Shown here one piece after another: positions 53,230 to 62,210 of a stretch of DNA of 62,210 bases. This DNA is from Balamuthia mandrillaris (lineage: Eukaryota; Discosea; Longamoebia; Balamuthiidae). Location: positions 1 through 62,210 of the forward strand of contig JAVKOQ010000306.1 of the NCBI GenBank assembly GCA_031835245.1. Reading direction: 5' to 3'. Within the stretch, counting starts at the first letter, position 1. The number at the start of each line of letters is the position of its first letter. The notes beneath the pieces were generated by a model. That model saw only the letters and a program-made list of their open reading frames with translations. It was not told the origin of the DNA and ran no database searches. Made by a program: the position numbers and the translations under genes.

Positions 53230-56200
53230 CTAGTTACAGGTGAGATGTTGTAGGCTTGGGCATGTGGCCAAGCATTCGATAGAGGTCTCGGTCAAGCGAG
53301 TGCAGTTGATCAGAGTCAGCGTTGTAAGGTTATCGCATCCCTCCGCCAATGCACTGATACCAGAATCAGAGATAGTAGACGAAACCAGTCCTAGCTCCCT
53401 TTTTCAAAAGGTAAGCTATCCTTCATCATGAGAGAGAGAGAGAGAGAGAGATGGGTACTTGATGTGGGAAAGAGTAGCAATGGTCTTCAGCGATATATCT
53501 GTTATCCTTTCGCTGCTTATTCGTAAGGTCTGAAGCTTGTTGCAAAACGTTGCAAGTTCCGTTATGGAATGGTCCGTCAAGAGGGTGCACGAACTGAGGG
53601 ATAGGGTGCGAAGTCCTTTACAACCTTTGTTGACAGTAGACCTCAACAATCCATTTTACATATAGAGAGGGAAGAGAGCAGAGAGGAGGGAGAGAGAAAG
53701 AGAGTGGGAAGGAGAACAACATTAGTGATAACAGTAACCAACCTTGGGCCACAGCATATATGGACAAGTCAGTAATAAAGGCGCAACCGTCCAAGAGCAG
53801 CGTTTCCAGATTAGGGCAGGACTTGGCAAGGGTATCCAACCCCTTGTCCGTTATACCAACGCACTTGACTAAAGACAGATAGGCAAGGTTGGCGGCAAAT
53901 GAAGAAGAGGCAAGGAAGAAAAGAGTGGCATCAGTTAAAGTTTTGCAGGCATTCAACTCGAGATGGGTGAGGCGCGGCATCACGGTAGGGACAGTACCGC
54001 TGCCACCTGCATGACGGGGAGATTTAGGAGGAGAGACAGAACGAGGCGAAGGTGGTGCAGAGGGTTGGTTGCGGGGAGAGGAGAACAAGCTTCGTGGAGT
54101 GGCTGCTTTTCCTGTATGCGACGTGCTTGGTGTTGGAGAAGCTAATACGTCTTCTCCGAGTATACGGAGAAGTTGTTGATCGGAGAGGTGTTGGTAAGAG
54201 TCAAGAATGAGGCAAGTAAGGTTGTTAAGGCAGCGGGAAGCAGCAGCGCTGATAAGAGCATCCACTGAGATGCCGCAAGTAGGTAATGAAGCCAAGGATG
54301 AGGAGGGAGATAAGGAAGCAGAAGAGGAGGTGGTAGACAAGTTGGTAGTAGCGATTGAATCTGCTGAGGAAGGAGAGGAGAGAGGTGGCTTGGTTTTGAA
54401 GGCTCTCAGTTTGTTGAGGAAGTTGATTTGCAGCTTTGAGTTGGAGGCAGAGATCTGTACATTTTGAGTTTGGTCTTGTGTAAGTAGGAGGCTGCTATAG
54501 TTGCTGTTGGGTTGTTTAAGGGATAACGACAGGTGGCGGAGGCGGCATCTCTTTACGATCCGCAGGAAGACATCGTCAGTCAACAATTCAGAGGAAGGCG
54601 CTTGGTTGGTCCACTCGTCCTTCAGCTCTGTGAAGCGCGATAGTTGGTGCCGCACAAAGTAAAGTGGAATGGCTGTAGACGCATTTTGGGCTCTTATAGA
54701 GAAGGTATTTTCATCCTCATCTTCACCTTCCTCCACACGATCGGTTAAAGCTTTTTGTTGATGGTAGAGATCCATGACAAGACTGAGTGCTTCGTTGCCG
54801 CTCTCGTCATTAGCGAATTCTTCTTGGGTCCATCCTTTGTTAGCAAGGATGGCTCTGGCTGTAGCAAGCTCGCTTGACTCCCCATCGGTATGGAGATAGA
54901 ATGGCTGGTGATCATCCACCACTATTTTCTCTGCAGAAGCTCCGTTGTGGTGAACTGACAGCAGCTGGGAGAGAGGCTTGCAGAGCTTGCTAAGAATGCC
55001 AAAAGCTATTCGATATTTCTTTCCACTCATTTCTCGCAACCTCTTTGCTCTTTTCAGGTTTTGAGAGAAGCGTTGGCAGTTGACCGCCTCGCTTATTTCG
55101 TTGATGAGGGCAGGGGCAGCACCTCCATGCGTCCTGTGGAAGAACTGGTCGATTTCGTTGTTGTTGGCTCGTTCCAGCACGTTGGCATGCTCGAAGAACA
55201 GCTCCCCCCATTTGTAGAAGACAAAGAACTTCTTCATGGCAGCAGAACTTCTTCTTTCCTGCCTCTTTCTACTTGGCGGGGTTTTATCGTTTGTGGTTGA
55301 ACCAGCAGCAGGTGTAGGTGGAGAAGGCGATAATGACGATTCAAAAACATCCTCCTTCAAAGCCATCTCGGAGAGGTGCTGGTAGCATTCGTGAGCAAGA
55401 TAGAAGGCATGAAATACTAGAGAAAAGGAGACATTGGCGATGGAAGCGCTGATTTGCGATTGCAGAGTGGGGTGCGAGCCTAGTAGTTGTGACAGGCGTT
55501 GGCCCTGCGAGGAGGCCTCGATTGACTCCAGATCTATGATCCAGGAGGGAAGCTTAGATAACTCTCCTGCCAACAGGACCAACATGGCTTGATTATTACT
55601 GGTCTTGTAGTTTTTGATGGCTTTGCTGAAGAGATGAAACTTCCAGCGTAGGTTCTCTTCTTTTTGTTCTCTCCTATTCTTCAAGCGTTGTCTCTCTGAT
55701 TCAAGAATTTGTGCCACTTCTGCGCTTCGACTTTTCTTCTGTTCGTCTTGTTGTTTTGAAGCACTTTGCATTGATGGACGGTGCAATAACGATTCCCCAT
55801 TTGTTGGTTTCACATGTTGGTGATGTCGCCGTTCCATGGAAGCATTCATCGGTGGAAAGAGAGGAATGGCTCTTGCTCGTTGGTGTAATACCCCAGCGTA
55901 GTAGTTGATAAAAGCAGTATCTCCTGGATTGGATTGAATCGCTTTTTCAAACTTTCCGATAGCTAGCCGCAACAACCTATCAGCTTCTCTGGGAGGAAGA
56001 GGTGCCTCTGGATCCAAACAACGCATAGCCAGCGTAATTGCCTCAGCTGTAGAGATTATGTTCATGTCCTTGATGCGGATGGTCTGTTTTGATATATCTG
56101 CTGATACAAATGCGGATACTGTGCCACCTTTTGAAGTATTAAAGCACCAAGGTGAGAAGCTCAAACAAACAAACAAACAAACAAACAAACAAACAAACAA

Positions 56201-57725
56201 ACAAACAAACAAACAAACAAACAAACAAACAAACAAACAAACAAGTACTGGAGAGATCTTGCAAGGCTTCTGAAGAAAGCTTGACGCCGGTAATACGTTG
56301 TAGCATTGAAAAGAATTGTTGGCGTGGAAGCAATAGCCCCTGCTCTCGTAGATCAACGGCACTATGCTGCTCTCGCTCCGTCAATCCGCCTTTGAACCGT
56401 TTTATAAGTTCCTGCTTGAGTTGGACAGACCACCACTGTTGGGAACTTTCTTGTGGAACACCAAGTACCAGATTGAACAACCGCAGGGTTACTCGCTTAT
56501 AAGGTTGTTCCGCCATCGTCTTTCGCAGTTGCATTTCTTCCCGCAGCTGGGCTCGCAATAGATTCTTCACCACGCGGCATACCATTTCAGTCAATAACAG
56601 GGCCTTGGCGGTTGGGTTGCGAGCGTGGTGCCTAACCATGCCTAGCAAGCGAGCATTGATTCCTCTTCTGTGAGCATGCTGTATGAGCACCATGTCCTCT
56701 ACACGCATCGTAGGCAAGTGCGTTCTCGTTTCTCGTGTGAAGACAGTCCAGTCTTCATCTTCCATGTCTTCAAAGGGAGAAGTGTCCTTTGCACCGCTGG
56801 TGCTTGCTATTCCAGTGGCCTCTTTAGCCTTTTGTTGAGCTTCGTTCATCTCTTCCTTTTGCAGAGCCATGAAAATGTCGCTATAACTCTCCGTCTTGTT
56901 GCTATATCGCAGCTTCATTTTCCCTTTTTGCTTCTTGTTGGCGTCATAAGGACTAGGAGCAAACTGCTTATCCAACCAACGAGCAAACTTTGGAACTAGT
57001 ACCGAGTAGAGATAGTCAGTGGCATCACTTACTTCCTGTTCGTTTTCTTTTCTTTCTTTCTCGTGGGAAGCCCCAAAGCCACTGAACGCATCGCTAGAGA
57101 GTGGAAGAGGATAGTTGGCCACAAACTCTGGTCGTAATAAGCGATAAAGATGACCTCTTGGCACCCTGGGGTTGGGATCGTTTTGTAGCTAACTTTTAGA
57201 TTGCAGATAACACGCGTTAGAAAAGGGATGGCACATACATGGGATCGGGAGTCTCTGGAGGAAATGCTCTGGCCAAGTCTGTGCAATGAGAGTTAGGGTT
57301 TTTTTTAAAAAAAAAGAAAGTACAATGCACGTAAAGGATGAGCAATGTCAAACCTATTACATAAAATCGACCATCCAGTCCAATATGTCCTTCTGTTTTC
57401 CAGTACAGGTTAGTACATATCAGACAATGATCTCTCTCTCTCTCTCTCTCTCTCTCAACAAGATTACAAACCCATGTCGCAAGGACCCCAGAGAGGTTTT
57501 GCTGTGCTGGTCAAAACGCCAGCTGTGTGTCGTTTGAGGTTAAGCTTCTTGGCAGCCGCTGCCATGAGTCGTCTTACTTGTGGATTGCTATCTTGTACAG
57601 TACGACCTGAATTGCTGGAGCCGTAGACTAAAGTTGAGTTGGCGATAGGCAAAAGGGACATAGCCAGTAGTCTAAAACCTCTGTGGTCTAAAAAAGATGT
57701 TGATGAATTGGAAATGTGCTCCAAG

Positions 57726-57779
<54 letters not shown>

Positions 57780-59243
57780 GTACCAATAACACTCATCATC
57801 GGTGTGGAGAGACCCCAATGGTGAAACTTGTAAAAATTGATGACTCCTTTTAGTTCCTGTTGAAAGAAACAAGAGTAATAAGAACAATAAACCCTTTATA
57901 TAACAGAGATGTTAAGGGTAACCCACGTGACCAGCCGCTGACCGGAAAAGAATGCACGAGAGAACAAGAACAAGAGAGAAGAGAGCAGGCTGTCAGCTCA
58001 ACGAATAAATAATAGACAAGGAGGAAAACATCTACCTTTCATTGCCCACTCATCACCACCATAAAGATTGTGGGTGTCCGTTGCTGCACCAAAAAGAAAT
58101 AAAAACTATCAGTGTTATAGTAAATTCACCATCCCAGAAACTCACAACACTGTCGTACCAAACTTAAAGAGCATTCCGGAGTAAACGTACTATCATTGAA
58201 AATAGGATTTAGAAATGTAAGGAACAACTAGAAGGAACGAGATAAGAGTACCTTGTCTCCACCAGCATAGCCTCCAACAGCAATCGGCCGTATTGTTTTC
58301 TTTTCGTACGGAATGAAGGCCTCTGAAGATTGGACGTTAAGAAAGGATACGAGAGGAGAGTGCGAGAAGGAAAGAGAGAAGTACCTTCAATAATAATGGC
58401 GCCGTAGGTCTTAGCGGCATGGTTAAAGTCTTCTGCCAAGTCTTTGAGTGCTTTATACCGTCTAAATAGCCTCCGAGTTGTGCCCATTGTACCTTGATTC
58501 CTCCGCAAACTGGCAGCCGTTATTCCTTGCCTTGGTTTTGGCCGTAAATTGGTAGGCCGGAAGGATAAGGCTATAGCTTGGTCATCCCCGCTTGAATTGG
58601 TAGTTAGCATGCTGTCTCGAGCGAGCAAGCCTTCTGACGTGCTCTTCCAAAGCATTCTTTGGAATGCTTCGTTCCATTCTCGAGAGTGTCCACGTTCTAT
58701 ATAACATATCAGCACAAGTATGAGAGGCATGAGGAGAGAGACAAATAGACCTGAGCTACTCGCAACCGTGCGTTGAACTTGCGCCTTCTTTGTGTGCTCC
58801 AACTCAACGAAGAGCCTAGCCGCCAGCTCTTGAACTTTAGCCAGCTGCTCGAATTGAGCACTATTGATTTGTACCATCGGTGCACTACTAGGATCCGACC
58901 CATAGATTTTTCTTTTGCCTTTGCTCTTTTTCTCGCTCTTCGGCTTAGCTTCCTCTTTTTTGAGTTGGCGAAATGCAGCACAATAACGCTGTACCACTTC
59001 TTCCAGATCGTGATTGAGAGCGGTAATAGTATCATGACCTTCTGAATGTTTTACATTCTCAGCTCCTTTGAACATATGGCTGCTTGTCTTTGCGCTCTGG
59101 GAAGTGTTGTTGTGAGGAACGCTGCTATCCATCTCAGGCTCTTTTTCCGTCTGGTCTTCTTCCTCTTCTTCCTCTGATGAATCAAACATGGATGAGCTCT
59201 CCGAAGAATCCACTATTAATAACGCTATTATGTTAATAAAGAG

Positions 59244-59284
<41 letters not shown>

Positions 59285-60192
59285 ATCTGCTTCGTCCTCT
59301 TCATGACCTTGTGTAGATAAATCAAGTTCTCCATCATCTGAGTTTCCGTCTTCTTCCTCCTCGCCGTCCTCTTCCTGAAGAATGTTGAGTTGCTGCTTTA
59401 CCCAGTGACTAGTGGCGTCACTATTAGGCAAGGCCTGCGAAAAAACTGTACTAGTGCTTCTTCCAGCGGAGGCAGAGCGTGGGCTTGAATCGTCTATTTT
59501 GTTCTCCGATCGGACTTCTTGCGTTTCTTCCTCTTCGTTACCTCTGTTGTCACTAGTTAGGTCTATATCGGTGAGGAAGTACGCTGCTGCAGTGGTGGTG
59601 TCTTCTTGATGGGTTCGTTTTTGCCATTCTGATGTTATTTGTTCTTTCTTCTCCATAGGAAGGTTCAGTGGCAACTTCCATTCCTCCTCATATGCCTCCC
59701 CAGAGCTAGAACCAGAGCTGTCATTTAGCATCACAGTCAGAGACATGTATATTCCCTTTCTTCTCGCCTCTGTTTACTGTTCTGGCTTTGCTCTCTGTTC
59801 CTCCCTCTTTCTCTTTCTCTTTCTCTCCCTCCTAACAGCACAAACAAAACGAACCTGGCAAGCAAGCTGTCGCTGCTGATGCTCTTGTCCAACTCGCAAA
59901 ACATAAAGCGGCGTTTATGCTTCTGCACACGGCGCACCCAATGGACTCCGTCCTCATCCTGCTTGTGCTTTTCGTGTTTATCACCTTTGACTACCGAACG
60001 TTGCTGTTGCAGAGGTTGGGTTGTCTCCGTAACATGCAAGCCAAACATGTGGTTGAGGTCTCGGCGAGCAGGGCGAGAGGTGAACTGCCGAAGGCTAGCT
60101 GGTGGCGTTACCGGCGGAGTTCTTGGAGGAGAAGGAAAGTGGTAGGGCAGACAGGCCTGGTTTAATGGCGTCAACCCTACATGGGCTACCAC
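53230..60192 (-). CDS. CLU-domain protein fused to TPR and leucine-rich repeats
   Basis: About twelve or more exons encode an estimated 1,900 residues. An acidic, disordered N-terminus (60192 to about 58900) precedes the CLU domain. That domain has SREWNEAFQRMLWKS, TYGAIIIEG, LLPIANSTLVYGSSNSGR, RPEFVANYPLPLSSDAF, DYLYSVLVPKFARWLD, HAHRRGINARLLGMVRHH and EMVCRVVKNLLRAQLRE. CLU proteins bind mRNAs of mitochondrial proteins, and loss clusters mitochondria. After an intron with a TTTG array, a TPR-like segment appears (LLRLAIGKFEKAIQSNPGD). A long helical region follows, then cysteine-type leucine-rich repeats near the C-terminus: LELNACKTLTDATLFFLA, LAYLSLVKCVGITDKGL, LETLLLDGCAFITDLSIY, LRTLSLSSCTLLTDHSI and LTTLTLINCTRLTETSIE. 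The gene ends in TAG at 53232-53230. The LRR end is not part of standard CLU architecture. Confidence 0.8.
56162..56243. repeat. CAAA tetranucleotide array in a CLU-LRR intron
   Basis: About 20 perfect CAAA units lie in the intron that separates the CLU part (ends ALQDLS) from the TPR/LRR part (starts GTVSAFVSADIS). On the coding strand the array is TTTG. Confidence 0.95.
57726..57774. repeat. GA dinucleotide array in a CLU-LRR intron
   Basis: This is a pure GA run of about 48 bases, CT on the coding strand. A similar run lies at about 59246-59280. In contrast, the run at 57431-57456 is CT on the plus strand, and so GA on the coding strand. Confidence 0.9.
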
Positions 60193-60235
60193 CCTAACTC
60201 TTCCTCATCTTCATCATATTGTGGTTCCCCGTGTG

Positions 60236-60646
60236 CTACTTCTTGTTTAAGGGCTGGCTGAATGACACGCGTTGTTTGCCTTGCAGTTTCGTCTTTGCAG
60301 CTGCTGTCTGTTCTTCTTTCTTCTGCTCCTCCACAACCGTCGCCGCAGGCTTTGGGGCTGACGTTCTGGCGAGGAGGAAGGGGACCCCTGAACCTTTGGC
60401 CTTCACCAGGCCCACCAGAAAGGGCAGGTTCAGAATGGACGGCTTCCTTCTCCGCTTCTTCCTCCTGGTCAGGGAGCGTTTCACAAAGTCTTGCCGACCA
60501 CACAATATCACGACTGACGGTCAGAACAAAAAAAAAACCACCCTCCCCTTGGGGGAGTGCATGAAGAAAAGCCAACCTTTATCAAGATAAATATTGTCGG
60601 CCAGGAGGGAAGCCCCTTGGCTGTCCTCCTCCTCCTCCGCTTCCAT
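60236..60646 (-). CDS. Small basic protein, unrecognised
   Basis: Two exons (60646-about 60578 and about 60498-60236) give about 110 residues. The acidic start MEAEEEEDSQGASLLADNIY is followed by a strongly basic block (FVKRSLTRRKKRRRKPSIL), then LPFLVGLVKAKGSGVPFLL, and a Lys/Gln-rich tail ending FSQPLNKK. The basic block looks like a nuclear or nucleolar signal. I recognise no family. Another frame through the second exon ends in an acidic stretch (EPQYDEDEEELGW), so the exon frame is not certain. The next gene's presumed start at 60192 is only 44 bases from this stop. Confidence 0.4.
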
Positions 60647-60838
60647 CCCAGTGTTTGGCCTTCCCTCCTCCCCCTGGCACTCCTCTCGTTTATGGCCCGT
60701 TACACCTCGCTTTTCAGGACGACGTGGAAGTTTCCATGTCGACCTACTAATGTTCTTTCTTCTTTCTTTCTTCCCTATCTCTTTCTCTCCGGCCTGGTTT
60801 GGTGGAAGGCAAAAGCGAACGGCTGGGACTTGGCGGAG

Positions 60839-62210
60839 ATGGCGTTTTGGGGTACGTGCCCGCTTTGTAACCGTGCAACTGTTTTCGAACTTCATGTTTG
60901 CGGGGCATCGCGAAATAACAACGCCAACATTAACGCACCACAGGATTGGAGTTGCAACCGGGCGAAGAGACCACTATCACTCTTCCTCACGACCTACACC
61001 TCACTCAGGTTGCTTTCCCTCTCTTCCTCCCTTCTCTCCCCTTTTTCTCTCCCCCCCCCCCCCCCCCTCCCTCTCTCTCTCTCTTCCTTTCTTCATAGAT
61101 TAAACTTGTTCAACCATTTTAAAAAGGCGTCCTTGGGAGAGGATCAAGCGTCCGGCAAGACAAACAAGCACAACGCAGCAGCAAGCAAGCAGCGGCATGT
61201 GGTGACAGCGTCGCTCCGCAACGAGGAGCAGCCCCAGCAAAGCGAGTTCGTGATCGCGAACCTGCGTCCGGAGCTGTCCGAGCAAGCCACCCTCAACTTG
61301 TTCTTTCCGCGTGACCAACCGATCGCTTTTCGCGCCAAGGGCTTCTCCTCCGTGCACTTGTTGGGAGTCTTGAAAGAGGGCTCCTCTTCCGCCTCCACTC
61401 CTACTCCTTCTACCACTACCACTGCTGCTGCTTCCAGCAACAACAACAACAGCAGCAAGAAGACAGCAGCCACAACCAACGGAGCCGCCAACAACAACAA
61501 ACGCAAAAGGAGTGCGGCGGAAGTGGATCAACCACAACAGCAGCAGCAAGAGGCAGCTGCCACATTGGAAGCCTCTTCTTCTCAACAACCAAAGAAGAAG
61601 AAGAGAAATAAGAAAAAGAACGCTGCGCAACAGCAACAAGCTGCAACAACAGAGACCTCTAAGCAAAAGGACACCGAAGCGGAGGAAGAGCAGGAAAAGG
61701 AAGAACCGAAGAAGACGCCAACCAAAAGCAAAGCACAGACCAAAACGGCCAGTAGTAGCAATGGCAAGGGTGAAGTTGATGACCCTGAACTCAAGAAAGT
61801 GCTGCAGATACCGACCAAAGACCAAATTAAAAAGTGAAGATAACCTCTCTTCCTTTCTCTTTACCGTTCCATTCTTCTCACGTACTCTATTTCTTTTGGC
61901 TTTGTGATACCACCCACAGGAGCGGCAACACGAAGAAAATGGCGGGTGGCCTTATCTACGAGGATATAGTGATAGGCACTGGCAAGCAAGTGCAGCAGGG
62001 CAAACGGGTACGTACTGTGATATCCTTCTCAGCTTTTCACTTTCTTATTGCTGTGTGTTGTGGCCATTCCTTACTGACGATCCAAACCACCACGTAAAAA
62101 CAGGTAAGCGTCCACTACAAAGGTTATCTCACAAACGGCAAGTCATTCGATGCTTCTGGTGGCAACAAACCCTTTATCTTCCGTTTAGGTTTGGTCTTTT
62201 CTTCTTTTTT
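60839..62210 (+). CDS. Nuclear FKBP with nucleoplasmin-like head (3' end beyond the window)
   Basis: The start codon is at 60839. The protein opens MAFWGLELQPGEETTITL, then HLTQASLGED across an intron (61017-61125). This is the nucleoplasmin-like head of FPR3/FKBP39/FKBP46 proteins (FWG...PG...iTqAaLG), continuing with FVIANLRPELSEQATLNLFF and FSSVHLLGV. A long Lys/Gln/Glu/Ser-rich tail with KRKRSAAE and KKKKRNKKKN is a likely nuclear or nucleolar signal. After an intron at about 61836-61919, the FKBP prolyl isomerase domain starts: GGLIYEDIVIGTGKQVQQGK, then VSVHYKGYLTNGKSFDASGG and KPFIFRLG. The window ends inside this domain. These proteins act as histone chaperones and chromatin-associated isomerases. 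An intron near 61050-61090 has a C homopolymer and CT run. Confidence 0.9.

Noticed and set aside
61100-61825. 241-codon minus-strand frame
   Set aside because: It is antisense to the FKBP tail. Its Leu/Val richness mirrors CAG/AAG-rich coding sequence.

Overview
This is a gene-dense nuclear segment of a eukaryotic protist. Every protein family seen is eukaryotic or nuclear-encoded organellar. Nearly every gene is broken by short GT-AG introns of roughly 50-120 bases. TAA, TAG and TGA all act as stops. The gene set (SCAR/WAVE subunit NAP1, RhoGAP-SH3, FYVE-PH, PAK/STE20-like kinase, CLU protein, MAU2) suggests a motile amoeboid cell. I read it as probably amoebozoan (Discosea-like), but no marker gene in the window settles this.

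Layout. 1-923: 3'-truncated C2-domain gene (-). 1184-4641: decayed copy of a secreted FG-GAP/CARDB-like gene (-). 5170-6660: putatively myristoylated FYVE-PH protein (-). 6934-8815: enolase (-). 9329-9712: small SERBP1/Stm1-like protein (-). 10008-12739: bacterial-type ABC-F protein of the EttA family with a probable mitochondrial leader (+). 12810-16032: RhoGAP-SH3 protein (-). 16486-18802: membrane-anchored double-cupin protein (+). 19396-23587: intact FG-GAP/CARDB-like gene (+), the inverted paralogue of 1184-4641. 23641-29561: multidomain p-aminobenzoate/folate gene (-). 29993-31731: F-box protein with a degenerate Arf-like domain (-). 32004-33381: pyruvyl transferase (-). 33558-34468: COQ7 (-). 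34900-37950: STE20/PAK-like kinase (-). 38501-42163: cohesin loader MAU2 (-). 42259-42754: small membrane protein (-). 43224-44093: unrecognised protein (+). 44219-49236: NAP1/HEM (-). 50001-52835: intronless Lys/Tyr/Gly/Glu repeat protein (+). 53230-60192: CLU-TPR-leucine-rich-repeat protein (-). 60236-60646: small basic protein (-). 60839 to the end: nuclear FKBP with nucleoplasmin-like head (+).

The most striking locus is 23641-29561. Read through its introns, it encodes glutamine amidotransferase (PabA), aminodeoxychorismate synthase (PabB), dihydrofolate/folylpolyglutamate synthase (FolC) and aminodeoxychorismate lyase (PabC) on one strand, with no intergenic space. The PabA-PabB and FolC-PabC joins are well supported by splice sites that complete family motifs. 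The PabB-FolC join depends on a single 66-base intron, and retaining it would end the protein after PabB. If all joins hold, one polypeptide of about 1,600 residues would carry two steps to p-aminobenzoate and a later folate step, skipping dihydropteroate synthase.

Other themes are inverted paralogues (one intact, one decayed), a 13-base micro-exon, intronic microsatellites that are mostly pyrimidine-rich on the sense strand, and several unusual domain combinations. I saw no virus-like element, CRISPR array, rRNA or convincing tRNA gene.
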